NCBI GenBank assembly: GCA_033398695.1
Contig: CM065802.1
Span: 152,134,096-152,198,095, forward strand
Reading direction: 5' to 3'
Length of the DNA stretch: 64,000 nucleotides
Origin: Orobanche coerulescens
Taxonomy: Eukaryota > Streptophyta > Magnoliopsida > Lamiales > Orobanchaceae
Below, one piece after another: positions 34,100 through 46,313 of this stretch (positions are counted from its first letter, which is position 1; each line of letters begins with the position of its first letter). The notes below the pieces were generated by a model, which was not told the DNA's origin, did no database searches, and saw only the letters and a list, made by a program, of their open reading frames with translations. Both the position numbers and the translations under genes were made by a program.

Positions 34100-36439
34100 T
34101 GTAACACCCCGAGATATTCGGAATAATTACAGCGCCGTAAACCCTTTAGATAAGAATTTACAAGGCTAATTTCAGAAGAAGTGTAAAAACAATACAATCG
34201 AACAACTGAAGTTCAAATACAGATTTGATTCAACCGATCAAATGAGTTAACTTATACAACCATATCGAATTGACTTTATTAAAACAGACGTACTCGAGTA
34301 CTAAACGAACCAAGAAGACAAATCACAATAACAATAACATCAATCACATCACTGAGCCATTCCATCGTCCTGTCGGTACTGTGGTTGCCTCCCCGCTCCT
34401 CGGCTACCTGAACATCAAAACAATGTCCACCCCCTAAGGGGTTAGCAAAACAATGCTAGTACAAGTATCGTCAAACAATAAATCATCAATGCATCATAAA
34501 GCATGCAAAACGGACTTCCGCCACCGGAATCCAACGATGCGAATCCTCACGATTCCATCAACACAATACAAGGTAATCCAGCGATCCAGCGCCCTCAGCA
34601 TAGATCCCCATGATGATCCCGTCGGACCAACGCATGGTGGAAAACCCGTCCAACGATCCAGCGCCCTCAGCATAGATCCCCATGATGATCCCGTCGGACC
34701 AACGCATGGTGGACATTCGATCCAGCGCCCTCAGCATAGATCCTCATGACCCCCCCTCGGATCATTTATACCATAACCGATCAATTATGCATACTCATAT
34801 GCATTTTAATATGTTCATCAATACGAACAAACAACAACGAATATCACGAGAATTATCAGAAATACATCTCATATTCAACAATATGAACAAAACCACAAGC
34901 ATGATAAATCGAACTCGACATATGATACTTGCCTCGAAAATGGCAAGGACGAAACACTTCAATGATCTCGACCCACTCGAAGGCCGCCTCCTTCGATCAA
35001 CGTAACAAGCTCGGACCTTAACAAAGGAACGATATACAAATCATCTCAAGTCGAACGATGGCCTAACAATTCGGTCTATGGCCGAAAAGCTCAAAATAAA
35101 CAATCTGCCTGGACTGCTTAGCGTGCGCTACGTACTCTACGTAACGTGCGCTAAGCCGCTCGTTAGCGACGCTATCGTGTAAGACTAGCGTGCGCTAGCT
35201 ACGAATCGATTCAATCGGCCGATATATAACGACGCTACGTGCGTTACGTGGCGTTAATCAACCCCGATAGCGCACGTTAACTCACATATGTTAGCGTGCG
35301 CTACCCTTGCATGGCAGAACACTGCTAACGGAAAAACTGGGTCGAAAGGTGGTGAATTCATGAATTCTATGACGATACAACAAGTCATCCTCAAGCATGT
35401 CATGCTAATAAGGTTTTGTGGAAGTTCCATGATCATGAGGTACAAATATACGGATAATCAACTCAACATCATAACCTTATCATCGATCTTCAAGAAATAT
35501 TCTAAGTTTCGATTATTCCAAGTCCCAAAACATATGATTCCTTACGTAAAACATACGAACTAGGTAATCTCCGATTACTAACCATAAATCGATTTGAAAA
35601 CGCTTAGGAGTTCATACTACTAAGATGGTTCAAAGGTTCATACGATGAATAAGTGTCGAAACGTCGAAAATATCCTTCTAACATGTGATGACCGATCATA
35701 AACGAAATAACTGGCTATCTAAACATGATCAGACGTCCTTAAGAACATTACTAACATTGGTGAAGAATCACCTACCTCAAGTAGTGAAGAACACGGAGGA
35801 AAATGAAGCAATCCGACACCGAAAGCTTGAACACCAATCTCCAATGATATACGATCTTCAATCACGAATCAGGATGTTGATATGAAGTGTTTGGGGTGAA
35901 GGAAGTTATGTTCTAAGTGTAGGAATTCGGGTAATGAGAGTAGAGAGAACTGAAATCACGAATAGGATGCTGTCCTATTTATAATAAATGGCTATTAGCG
36001 CGCGCTAGACCGTGTTCGTAGCGTGCACTAACGGCTCACAGTCTAAACTGTACTAGGCACTTAGCGTGCGCTACGCATATACTTGTAGCGTGCGCTAAGG
36101 CGTTGACTCGGCTTTTCCCGAAAGCCGTCCAGGTACATCCGACACGATCCGACAGGGGTCCCCCGGCCAGATCTCACCTACTGCACGTCTCAATCAAATT
36201 GACCGTGCCTAGCGTGCGCTAATGACCCTCTGTAGCGTGCGCTATGAATCTACGTTAGCGCACGCTAAACACATCCGATAGCGTGCGCTATATGCGCAGA
36301 TTTACAATCTTTAAATCACAACCATGCAATTAAATGCTCGACAACATCGGACTATGAAATACGGAGAATAGTACTCAGACAAAAGTACAATTATTACAAT
36401 ATCACAAGTTCCAATTACATAGAAATCTCGGGTATTACA
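34100..36439 (-). repeat. 5' LTR of G1
   Basis: 2340 bp with the same layout as the 3' LTR: array I 36292-35995, TATA 35974-35983, array II 35310-35118, tandem repeat 34740-34583. The two LTRs differ by scattered substitutions, small changes in the palindromes and a short replaced segment near 27112-27131 / 34371-34381. Confidence 0.95.
35974..35983 (-). promoter_or_regulatory. TATA box of the G1 5' LTR
   Basis: TATAAATAGG in element sense, directly after palindrome array I. The 3' LTR equivalent is 28728-28737. Confidence 0.65.
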
Positions 36440-39241
36440 GGTACACCGTTCGTGGAAGGACCAAAAATGAAGGCTATATATGTGATGTCAGCTGAAGAAG
36501 CCTACGTTGAGAAGGCTAGGAGAAGTGACACTGGAGACCTATGGCATGCACGACTTGGATATGTCAATTACGGCAAACTGAAGATTATGATGCAGAAGTC
36601 CATGCTGAGGGGACTTCCTCAACTCGAGATCCAACATGACACTGTGTGTGCTGGATGTCAATATGGTAAGGCACATCAACTACATTACAAAGAATCAAAG
36701 TTCAGAGCAAGAGAGCCGTTGGAATTGGTCCACTCAGATGTGCTTGGGAAGATCAAACAAAAGTCAACAAGCGGTTATCAATATTTGATAACCTTTATTG
36801 ATGATTTCTAAAGGTATGTATGGGTATATTTCTTGAAGCATAAAGATGAAGCTTTTGAAAAATTCAGAAAATTCAAGGATACGGTAGAATGTGAGTTTGG
36901 GAGGAAGATCAAGTGCCTCCGTACTGATAATGGAGGAGAATACACTTCAAATGAATTCAACAACTACCTCAACGAGTGCAACATCCGAAGGCAACTGACT
37001 TGTGCAAAAACTCCACAGCAAAATGGAGTAGCGGAGAGGAAGAACCGCCACCTAGCAGAGACATGTAGAAGTCTTCTACATGCAAAGAATGTTGATACAA
37101 GATTTTGGGCAGAATGCATGAAGACAGTAGTCTATATCACCAACAGGCTACCACAACCGAGGCTGGAATTTATTTCGCCATCTCAAAAATTGTATAATCT
37201 AAAACCAACAGTGAATTATTTTCAAGTATTTGGTTGTGTATGTTATGTGTTTATTGCAGATGAAGATCGCAGCAAGTTCGACAAGAAAGCTGTCCGCTGC
37301 ATACTCGTTGGCTATGATGAACAAAATAAAGGCTGGATATGCTGCGATCCAAATACAAAAAATATCTATATCTCATGAAATGTTGTATTCGATGAGGCAT
37401 CTTCATGGTGGACAAACAAGGTGGCATTACCAGATACACATGAGCTGCAAGAAAAGCTACAAACCAAGTTGCAGCTACATTCCTCTCAAGGCAACAATGA
37501 CATAGAAGAACCAAGATCCCCGTCGGATCAAGTTGAGGTACGGTCCAAATCAAGAAGCCTTTGGAGAACAGGTGTATATGAAACACCATATGAAGTACAG
37601 ACTAGTCAACCGGAAGAACAGGAACCTTCACAACCTCAAGTGCGAAGGTCAACCAGAGAAAGACGGCCAAATCCAAAGTATGTAGATGCTGCCTATACTG
37701 AAGTCAAAGAGCCAAGTACATTTGAAGAAGCATCAAATAGTACAGAATGGAGAAAGGCCATGGAAGAAGAGATTTTGGCATTAAAACAAAATCAAACTTG
37801 GAATTTAGTGCCAAAACCTGAAGGTGTTAGACTCATATCCTGCAAATGGGTTTGCAAGTTGAAGATTCGTCCAAATGGTACAATTAAGCGGTACAAGTCT
37901 CGATTAGTTGTTCGTGGATTCACTCAAGAGTATGGCATAGACTATGATGAGACGTTTAGTCCAGTTGCAAAGATTACTACAGTTCGTGTCTTACTAGCCT
38001 TAGCAGCAAGTAAGTCTTGGAAATTATGGCAAATGGATGTGAAGAATGCGTTTTTATATGGGGAACTTGATCGTGATATCTATATTGATCAACCCAAAGG
38101 ATTTGTGAATCATGAAAAGCCTGAGTACATGTGCAAGTTGAAGAAGGCATTGTATGGCTTAAGCAAGCACCCCGAGCATGGTACGGGAAAATTGCTGAGT
38201 TTCTAGTCCAAAGTGGTTATCATGTTGCCCCAGTAGATTCAAGCTTGTTCGTGAAAACTCAAGGAGGCAAGCTAGCAGTAATCCTTGTATATGTAAATGA
38301 TCTAATCATCACTGGCGATGACGAAGACGAGATTCAACGAACAAGGGCAAACTTATCAGTCTGATTTCAAATGAAGGAACTTGGTGAACTGAAACAATTC
38401 CTGGATTGGAAGTCGAAAGAACAGATGATGGTATATTTCTTGGTCAGCAGAAATATGCAAGGGATTTAATCGAGAAGTTTGGGCTAACGGACTGCAAGCC
38501 AATATCTACCCCAATGGAGCCAAACTTAAAGTTGTGTGCCTACGATGGGAAAGACTTGGAGGACACAAGAATGTACCAATAGATAGTAGGTAGTCTTATC
38601 TATCTAACTCTTTCCAGACCTGACATAGCATTCGCTGTAGGTGTCGTTAGCAGGTTCATGAAGAAACCGAAGAAGTCACATCTTGAAACAGTTAAAAGAA
38701 TCCTCAGATATGTTAAAGGCACAATTGATTGGGGACTTTTCTACAAGAAGGGAGTACAAAGCAAGGTCAGCGGCTATTGTGATGCTGACTATGCCGGAGA
38801 CCATGACACCTGGAAATCGACTAGAGGATATATATTCAATCTTGGTTCATGAGCTATATCATGGTGCAGTAAGAGACAACCTACCGTTTCTTTTTCAACT
38901 ACTGAAGCGGAATATAGAGCAGGGGGGATGGCATCACAAGAGTGTGCTTGGTTAACTCAACTCATGAAGGATTTGAACCAACCAATAGAAGATGGAGTTG
39001 CATTACACTGTGACAATCTGTCAGCAGTTCGTTTGGCTGAGAATCTAGTATTTCATGCTCGGACCAAACATGTGGAAGTACACTATCATTTCTTACGTGA
39101 GAAAGCACTTAAAGGAGACATTGACATGAAGCCAGTCAGGACCGAAAACCAGGTTGCAGACATATTTACGAAGAGCTTATCTGCAACAAAGATTTTCGAA
39201 TTTCGAGACCTACTTGGAATGGTATTATGTATGAGGAGTGT
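36440..39241 (+). pseudogene. C1 integrase, reverse transcriptase and RNase H part
   Basis: Pre-integrase [12 protein letters not shown] with C..C ([10 protein letters not shown]); integrase [13 protein letters not shown]-stop, [19 protein letters not shown]; linker with RRSTRERRPNPKY; RT NQTWNLVPKP, WQMDVKNAFLYGEL; then a frameshift at about 38160 to [10 protein letters not shown]. The catalytic YVDD is YVND (about 38290), which would disable RT even without the stops. RNase H remnants are [11 protein letters not shown], then CAWLTQLM and HARTKHVEVHYHF. In-frame stops fall near 36809, 37376, 38204, 38362 and 38850. Confidence 0.92.
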
Positions 39242-39256
39242 TGGTATGAAGGGGAG

Positions 39257-39627
39257 TGTTAAAAATCATCACCAACCCACCTTCTCAAATGTCAAGTAAT
39301 CTAGAATCCACCATCTTTGAATATTTCTCCACCAACAATTGTTGAAGCTATCAACTTTGAAGTTGGAAGCTTCATCCATTCACACCATCTTTTCACACTA
39401 TGATTTCACACCACATTTACTCCTATAAATAGCAAGGCATTTTGTTGATTTGTATCTCATCTCCAAGAGTGAGTTCAAAGAGTGAATAACAATCCAAGTT
39501 GATATTGAGTGAGTTTGAGAGTTTTTATTTTGTGAGTTTATAATTCTATTCTTGAGTGATAATAGAATAAGTATTTTTCTCTCAAATCATCGGTAATTCA
39601 CTATAATGATCCTTTGATATCCCAACA
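39257..39627 (+). repeat. 3' LTR of C1
   Basis: 371 bp, TGTTAAAAATC…ATATCCCAACA, lacking the MITE. It is preceded by the PPT GAAGGGGAG. Confidence 0.92.
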
Positions 39628-40828
39628 ACCTTTCCATATGCTCTATAGCTCAGCATAAAGAATCGAACAGACACCAATATTACCCACAAAACCATCCTTC
39701 CACCGACCATTCATGTCACGTAGGAGCCCTCCCCCAAAAGATCGAGTACTTCCGCCCATCCATGAGGTATCAGTATTCAAATTTAGAAAACCCAATGGTG
39801 GGGGCAACCACCGAACTGGAATGTGCTCCCGAGTAACCAGACCACAGCGTGCAAATTTCAATCTCGTCTCTTTCACACTGATAGCCATCGACATGATTTT
39901 ACACCTTGTGCTATTGCTATGCACCCGACTCCCTTCAAAGTTAAGAGAGCAACGGTCTTTACAAATATACCAAAGGCCAATCCCAAAAATAGTGCACCAC
40001 ATGAGGCCATTCTCGAGTTTCACTTTAGATGTTAAGTTTGTTATCATCCATTCATTAACATCTAATTCAGTATTTAAGAAAAATTCCATAAATAGTGGAG
40101 GAAGGAGAGCATGCCAAACTATACGAGCAAACCAGCAATCCCAGAAGAGGTGCACACAAGTTTCAACCTCCTAGTTGCATATACAACACACATATGAATC
40201 AGTAAAGCACCTCATTCGCGTCACTTCATTCGTCATAAGACCTCCTTGGGCAGCAAGCAAAAGAAAAAGTTTGATTCACTGGGGGCCATACCAACGCCAC
40301 AAAGACTCCAGTTTAAGCTCAAGTTCAAGATACTCGGATCAGCAATAGCATTATATGCAGATTTAAAAGTGAACCTACCAGTCGACGACAAGCTCCAGAG
40401 AGGTGTATCATCACCGATATCCGCACTCGGTGGGGCGATGGCTGCTATCTTGACCACGAGATCCAAAGGCAGCAAATGCTCAAAGAGGTCCCAATTCCAA
40501 TCTCCGTCCTCCCCCAACAAACACACTAACAGAAAGATACAGCAAATCGGAAGGAATCCGACTGATGGCCTCATCTGTGAGTTTCTGATCGACACCGGGG
40601 ATACATAGTCCAAGACAAAATCTTATTGCCGTACCCGATCCCAGGGACCATGTCATCTTACATCTCATTAAAGGACAAGCTGAGGTAATCATCTTCCAAA
40701 GAGGAGAGCAACCATTCTTCGCTATAGGATCGAGCTCCGATCGAGGCTCAAATTTATAATTGGCACAAAGACTCTTAACCCAGTAGGCTTGGGGGTTAAG
40801 AAAAATCTCCCAGCATAATTTAAGAATT
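39628..40828 (-). pseudogene. L1-type LINE ORF2, zf-RVT and RNase H start (right part)
   Basis: Minus-strand pieces in order: LNPQAYWVKSLCANYKF (40735-40800), LWKMITSACPLMR, FEHLLPLDLV, WSLSSTGRFTFKSAYN (about 40330-40380), then CVHLFWDCWFARIVW (zf-RVT), and the start of RNase H (RWLPPPLGFLNLNTDTSW, about 39755-39810). This is the region after RT in plant L1 ORF2. Frames are broken near 40480, 40230 and 39643. It ends at the C1 3' LTR and resumes at 24458. RT and endonuclease are absent: the upstream side stops near 40828 at SIRE-like sequence. Confidence 0.8.
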
Positions 40829-41074
40829 AGTCTGCGAGCAGTCCATAGATTAAGTTGTATTCAGTTAGACTTTGTGCTGTAAGATTGTACCTTAGTGCCA
40901 TCATAACTTAAGTTTTAATACACTTAGTCTTGTAGGATTTGAAATTTTAGAATGTACCTGTGAGCAGTTCAATTTTTAGTCTATGTTCCGAAGATCAGAC
41001 CTTCCGACAAAAGACTTGAAGAGAACGTTTTTTTTATAAAAAATAGATTTTGGCATTATCAAAAACAGAGAAAT
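40829..41074 (+). mobile_element. 3' internal remnant of a SIRE-like copia (C6)
   Basis: GCGAGCAGTCCATAG… and TTTTGGCATTATCAAAAACAG match, in the opposite orientation, the 3' untranslated part of C3 (11441-11830). A decayed PPT precedes the LTR. It is non-coding. Confidence 0.6.
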
Positions 41075-42257
41075 TATTGGGAAAAACAATACCCCAAGTA
41101 TTTTGGTAAATGTACCCTACAGCATATCCCCACAATTAACCTCATACAGCGCCTAAAAAGATGTATCCTACAGTAAAATGGAGGTTCCAGCAAACATCAT
41201 GAAGACTGTTGGCTATAGTAAAGAAGTTGTAGGTATTTTACTCAGTAAAAGTAAAATATATTCAAGCAGGATTGACTTAGACCTTTAAACCGTTTTGAGA
41301 TAAATCTTTATTCACAAAATATTCACAGTTTCAAATAAGCATTTAATGCTGACAGGACAGTATTTAATACGGTTGAAAAGACTATGGACTAACGAGCATT
41401 TAATGCTGATCAAATAGAATGTCTGCAGCATTAAATGCGGATATCTATAATCAAACATTCTGCAAGCCGACAATCCGATATGTCCACATCTCACTAATCG
41501 ACCATCATCTATATTTATAACAAATCTATTTCCAAGGTTATAAATATCACAAGCAGGACATTGCTCACTTAGTAATTGATCAAGAATCCAAAGCATTCAT
41601 TATCTATGAGCAATTTATTTCTTAAAGCATACAACGTATATCCTTGAGTGAAGAAATAATAAGTCCTCAACAGAGAACAATACACTACAGTGAAGACTTA
41701 CCAAGCCTGCAGTTGTTGTTCTAACTCGTGTCATTCAAGACCTTATTGTTGAGACCATTATCCATGTGTGGACTAAGTTGAACTATTCCGACCTGTGTGG
41801 GAAGAAGAGAGATCGAAGACGAAGCTTCAATCTGTGTGAGAAGAAGTAAGTCAACGAAGTTACAACTAATCTGTGTGAAAGGCTCAATCTACAGTCGGTT
41901 GTATCAATCTGTGTGAATGATACAATGGCCGATTTAGTTAAAATCATACAGTCATGTACGTCTTGATTTTAATAAACTATTTACTCTTGTGTGGAGGACT
42001 TCTGGATGTAGAGGAGATTACCTCGAACCACATTAAACTTGTGTGTTATCATTTCCTGTACTTACTATTTTCTTACTGTCTGTGATTTATAGTATATTTA
42101 CTCTGAAAACCCTGTAAGCACCAAGCTACAGGAGACTGCTAGTTGTTGTGCTTAAAACAACTCAGTTTAAAACTTCTTCTACGCATAACAGACTTCGAAA
42201 AGGAGTACAGCTTATTCAGCCCTTCCAAGCTGTAAGATAAGTATACAGTGACCAACA
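41075..42257 (+). mobile_element. 3' LTR of SIRE-like copia C6
   Basis: 1183 bp. It starts TATTGGGAAAAAC (TGTTGGG in the C3 family) and ends AAGTATACAGTGACCAACA, matching the C3 LTR end (…GTATACTTAGTGGCCAACA). It shares GTGTGGAGGAC…GTAGAGGAG and CCTCGAACCAC words with C3 in the opposite orientation. It is diverged, so an older copy. No TSD was found. Confidence 0.75.
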
Positions 42258-42944
42258 GCTACCTTGATTTATAAATTCTTATTTATCTAAAAATACCCAA
42301 CATCGGCTTTGAATGAGAATTCACCTACTGGAGAACTAAATAAATATTTAGATCAATATATATTTTACCACCCATAATTAGTTTTTACCACTAATTTAAT
42401 TTTATTCACTATTAAGTTGACCAAATATAGAATGTATTTCTACTAGAAACTACAATTTAGCTAATACCAATTTGACTTGTTAATAAGTTGGCATAACAAA
42501 TAACTTTTTAATTGAATTTTTTAAATTTGTATAATATATTGCCCAATTATATAGACTTTGTGACAATCGAGTTTAAGACAGGTTGGAATATATAGACTAC
42601 TAGTACGAACCCTGTGTAATTAAGATGAGTCAGAAAGAATAACTATATATTGATTCTTATAATGGGGGATTCTAGGGTTCACCCACCCTTGTACTTGGTT
42701 AGCATACATCACTTTTAGATGTATTCAATTATAGCCTTTGGATTAATTGTAAATTGATCATAAATAGTTGTACTACATCTTAACCGTATATATTATAATT
42801 ATAGTACATTAGATATTTTATTATATTTTTATTTCATACTAACTCAATTACATATTTAACCCTATATAATTTAATTATATAATTATAATCTTTATTACAT
42901 TAAATCAATTTTTGCTTATCATCGTCAAATCTGTTCTTTCTTTC
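42258..42944. other. AT-rich intergenic DNA
   Basis: No gene or complete element is visible. Positions 42604-42660 repeat the 21716-21776 segment. A TTCTAGGGTTCACCC motif is at about 42668. Confidence 0.4.
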
Positions 42945-43059
42945 TCCCCTCCCTTATGCTCTCTCTCAATTTCTTTCCCCTCTATCCACCCCAAATTTCT
43001 TCTCTCTCATCCCATCCCTGCCCCGACACTTCTTGATTATCATCATCAAATTTCTTCTT
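42945..43059 (+). repeat. Pyrimidine-rich unit, left copy (flank of G2)
   Basis: CTCCCCTCCCTTATGCTCTC…CCCATCCCTGCCCC is homologous to 61969-62060 on the far side of G2. See the separate finding. Confidence 0.75.
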
Positions 43060-43675
43060 CTCCCTGTAATACCCGCAATTTCGGATTTCGGTGATTTTCT
43101 TTTTTTAGAGAGTGTCCGTTTTGACGACTCCCTTGTGACCATTTCGTCATTCTGAGAATGATTAATTTTGCACTTTTTGGCATCCGAGTTCGTTTCGGTG
43201 TCGTTTTGTTGAGTTCTGTGCTTTTTGGCGACTTTTCCGCACTTGAGTTCGATTCTTGCGAATCTCGTTCGAAACTGCAGTTTCGAGTTTCCCGTAAGTC
43301 CGTTTAACTTTGTTAGACGTGTTGTGAAATTCGGTTTGGTTATTCGATCACGTATCGTGATTTTCGGGTGTTTTGGGCCATTTTGTAATTTACCCAAAGT
43401 TGTGGGTATCCGCATTCGTATTTGTTGTCTTGGCCCTTTTCATGGTCGCGTGCGATCAATTATTGCATGGTATTTCATTTCAGGTCAATGATGTTGCCCA
43501 CGAGCATTTTGTCGTGTTCGTTCCGTGTGATTTCGGATAATCGAGTCGTCGAGTCGTGGTGGTCGCACCTTGCCGGACGGCCATGGCACCGACCGGGTGG
43601 TTGCGAGCATCGCCGACGGTTGCGGCATCGCCGGACGGTTGCGGGCGCTGGCCGGACGGGTGCGGCAGGAACCGG

Positions 43676-44030
43676 CGTAGCGCACGCTACGGCCGGAAGG
43701 TAGCGCACGCTACGGCCGGGAGGCAGCGCACGCTACGGCCAGTTAGCTGCGCGCGCTAGTCGGCCGAGACAGTAGGGGCAGAGAGGTTCTGGACTCGGGT
43801 GGATCGGCAGGTAGCGCACGCTACTGTCGGACACTGCGCACGCTACGACCGGCAGGTAGCGCACGCTACGGTTGGAAGGCTGCGCACGCTACGGTTGGAA
43901 GGCTGCGCACGCTACGGTTGGAAGGCTGCGCACGCTACCTGGCCGAGCAGTCTAGTCCAGGAAGTCTCTGGATTGCGGCCCGGGCCGTTAGCGCACGCTA
44001 GCTCGGCATCCTAGCGCACGATAGGCTGCA
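43676..44030 (+). repeat. TAGCGCACGCTA palindrome array in the G2 5' LTR
   Basis: At least a dozen TAGCGCACGCTA / TGCGCACGCTA units, separated by spacers with CGGCCGGAAGG- and GGTTGGAAGG-type words. Plus-strand open frames here (43422-44014), with repeated ARYG/HAT residues, are translations of the array. Confidence 0.9.
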
Positions 44031-44034
44031 CCAG

Positions 44035-44045
44035 TATAAATATGG
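44035..44045 (+). promoter_or_regulatory. TATA box of the G2 5' LTR
   Basis: TATAAATATGG, a few bases after the last palindrome. Confidence 0.65.
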
Positions 44046-45112
44046 CCGAGCAGTCCAGTTTCAGTCATTTTTCCCATTTCTCTCTTTCTCTTCCGCGGCT
44101 GGAGCCTTGGGGATCTTGAAGCCATGTTGTTGAACAACAAATCCATGAAGTTCTTGAGTTCATATCATTGATTGATCATCCTATAACATCCTTTGATCCT
44201 GCGAATCAAGGTTAGATTTCCTAGAACACTATCTTGGGAAATTTTGGGGTTTTCGGGTTTTTGTCCGATTCGTTCCGTATTGTTGATTAATCCATGTTGG
44301 GTATGATTAATCTTAGTATTATTCATGTGTTTAACATCATTTAATACATTGTTCTTCGTTGAATCAAGGTATATTTCTTGATTTCCCTCGAATTGATTTT
44401 CTGGGGGATTTGTTCTTGATTTCGTTTTCCATCCATTTTTGATGAACCGATTGTTGTAAAATGATGTTTTTAAACACATCCTATGGATTGAATATCCATA
44501 TTTCGGTTGGGAAGTCCATTTTCATGTTTTGTCGGGTCGATTTGTGTTCTTGGCCATTTTGGGGGAAATCCTTAAACTTTCGTCGTTTGTTCCTTGAATT
44601 CAGCGGCTTTGGGTCGTACTTTGGAATTCATTTTCGTTGTTATTGTTGTCGTTCGTAGTTTATTATTGCGGGTTGTCGTTCGGTGGAGTCGGCGAGTTCG
44701 TAGTCGGTTCGTGCCAACCTACTTCAGTCGATTCTCCGCGTTGTGGTTATTCGAGGCAAGTACCTTGTCCATACAATTCTTGTTTTATGGATATGATAAT
44801 TAGTGATCGTCTCCTTGTGCTTATTTGATCGTTTGAATTTCACTTTCAAAGACTCGGTTAGCCTTTTTAAAGGCCCTCTTTCAAAACGCGTGTGTTTTGT
44901 GAACATTGTGTTCATGGATGGTTACGTGAATTACTATGAATACACTTGGTGTTGTCGTTGTGCTTTGATAATATATATGTATATATTATCTCATATCGGT
45001 GCGTTGTGATTTGACCATTGCGTCGTGCATTGTGTTTGTTGCCATTGAGTGAATTACTTGAATATTATTCATGTGATATGTTATTTGTGTGAATGTGTGG
45101 ATATGGTTGAAG

Positions 45113-45450
45113 GTCTACGGTGACACATGGCACATGATCATGTGGTCAGGATGCAACAAGTGATTGATCCAACCGTGAGAGCCTGAGATAATCTATGGTG
45201 ACACATGGCTTGTGATCATGTGGTCAGGATGCAACAAGTGATTGATCCAACCATGAAATATGGTGTGTGAATTGTTTATCTAGCCAGCTCGGGAGGGTCC
45301 TTAGAGGCCTCGAGTGGGATTTGTGGCTTCGTCCCAGTCCTAGGCGATGCATGTGCGTGATTTGTTTTCTGATTGTGGCCAGCTCGGGAGGGTCCTTAGA
45401 GGCCTCGAGTGGGATTTGTGGCTTCGTCCCGATCCTAGGCGATGCTTGTA
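45113..45450 (+). repeat. Two tandem-repeat pairs in the G2 5' LTR
   Basis: Units of about 77 bp (GGTGACACATGGC…TTGATCCAACC, twice) are followed by units of about 96 bp (CCAGCTCGGGAGGGTCCTTAG…, twice). Both are repeated in the 3' LTR at about 57822-58160. Confidence 0.85.
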
Positions 45451-46213
45451 TGTGGTTATGTTGTGTTGATTTTATGTCCGTTGAGGACACTTGATGCGGG
45501 CTATGGCCCTGTGAATTGTTGTTGGTTCTATTTGTGAAACTAAAACCTTTGGGCTGTGACCCCCGTCGATTTTGGAAAGGGAAGGATTCGAAAATCCTAA
45601 GTTGTTTCTATCAAAACTCCCGATGGCATTTTAAATCACTTTGTAAATTGTTTCCCTTGATCTGCGATCTTTCGGTTTTGTAATGTTTTACCCAAACTCT
45701 TGCCTCTGGAAGTATTTTCGTTATGTTTAAATCTTTGAGGATTCTTGGTTATTGTTGTTCGTGGAATGTAGATTGTATGACTCGTATTTTGCACTTTGTA
45801 TTTACACTAGCGAAACAGTGGAGTTTTGCTAACCCCCGAGTATTCGAGGGGTGGATGTCTGTTTTTGCATTCAGGTTTGGGAGCATAACACATGGTCGGC
45901 ACGAAGGATGATGAAAGATGATCGATACTAATCACATGAGGACCCGTACATTGTCATATTGGTTTAGTTGTATTTTATTTCCGCTACGGTATTCTTTCCC
46001 CGTTGTACGGGAGTGTGTTGTATTCGACCCCTACGTGGGCATGTATTGTGTTTGAGTTGTATGTATTTATTGAAAGACCAAGTCGGTCTACTGAGTCATT
46101 TTAGCCTTAAAGGCATTGTTGAGTTGTTCGATTTTGTTACCATCCTGGTAGAACCTTGAGGAAAGGTTCTACGACGTGTAATATCCCTGAGCGGATTGGG
46201 GGTGTTACATAAA

Positions 46214-46225
46214 TGGTATCAGAGA
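46214..46225 (+). other. Primer-binding site of G2
   Basis: TGGTATCAGAGA, 4 bp after the 5' LTR end, is near-identical to the tRNA-Met-type PBS. Confidence 0.85.
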
Positions 46226-46313
46226 GCCAGGTTGTGGAAACCTAGACTGTCGGGTTTAGTGATGTCTGTTGAGTTTTTGTCTCATCAGATTTTGTCTGAA
46301 TGAGTGGTGTCGC

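Larger units (their letters stand above)
26849..36439 (-). mobile_element. Tekay-like chromovirus G1 (Ty3/gypsy), nearly complete
   Basis: A 9591-bp insertion in C1 with perfect 5-bp TSD GGTAC (26844-26848, 36440-36444). LTRs are 26849-29193 (3') and 34100-36439 (5'). PBS is at 34083-34094, PPT next to 29193, and a single gag-pol frame lies between. The LTRs are very similar to each other, so this is a young insertion. Termini are TGTAACACCCCG…GGGTATTACA on the plus strand. Confidence 0.95.
24459..39627 (+). mobile_element. Ty1/copia element C1 (contains a hAT MITE and gypsy G1)
   Basis: LTRs are 24459-25039 and 39257-39627, both TGTTAAAAATC…CCCAACA. Without the MITE and its duplicated 8 bp the 5' LTR is 371 bp, the same as the 3' LTR. 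The target duplication is imperfect: ACTTT (24454-24458) and ACCTT (39628-39632). PBS TGGTATCGGAGC is at 25042 and PPT GAAGGGGAG just before 39257. Without inserts the element is about 5.4 kb. Confidence 0.92.
43065..46209 (+). repeat. 5' LTR of G2
   Basis: 3145 bp, TGTAATACCCGC…GGGGGTGTTACA. It contains a palindrome array (43676-44030), TATAAATATGG (44035-44045), and two tandem pairs: about 77 bp (45113-45260) and about 96 bp (45284-45450). No coding. Confidence 0.9.

Noticed and set aside
43422..44014. Overlapping ORFs with repeated ARYG / AHAT residues
   Set aside because: They are translations of the TAGCGCACGCTA array in the G2 LTR. No start context, domain or codon pattern supports a gene.
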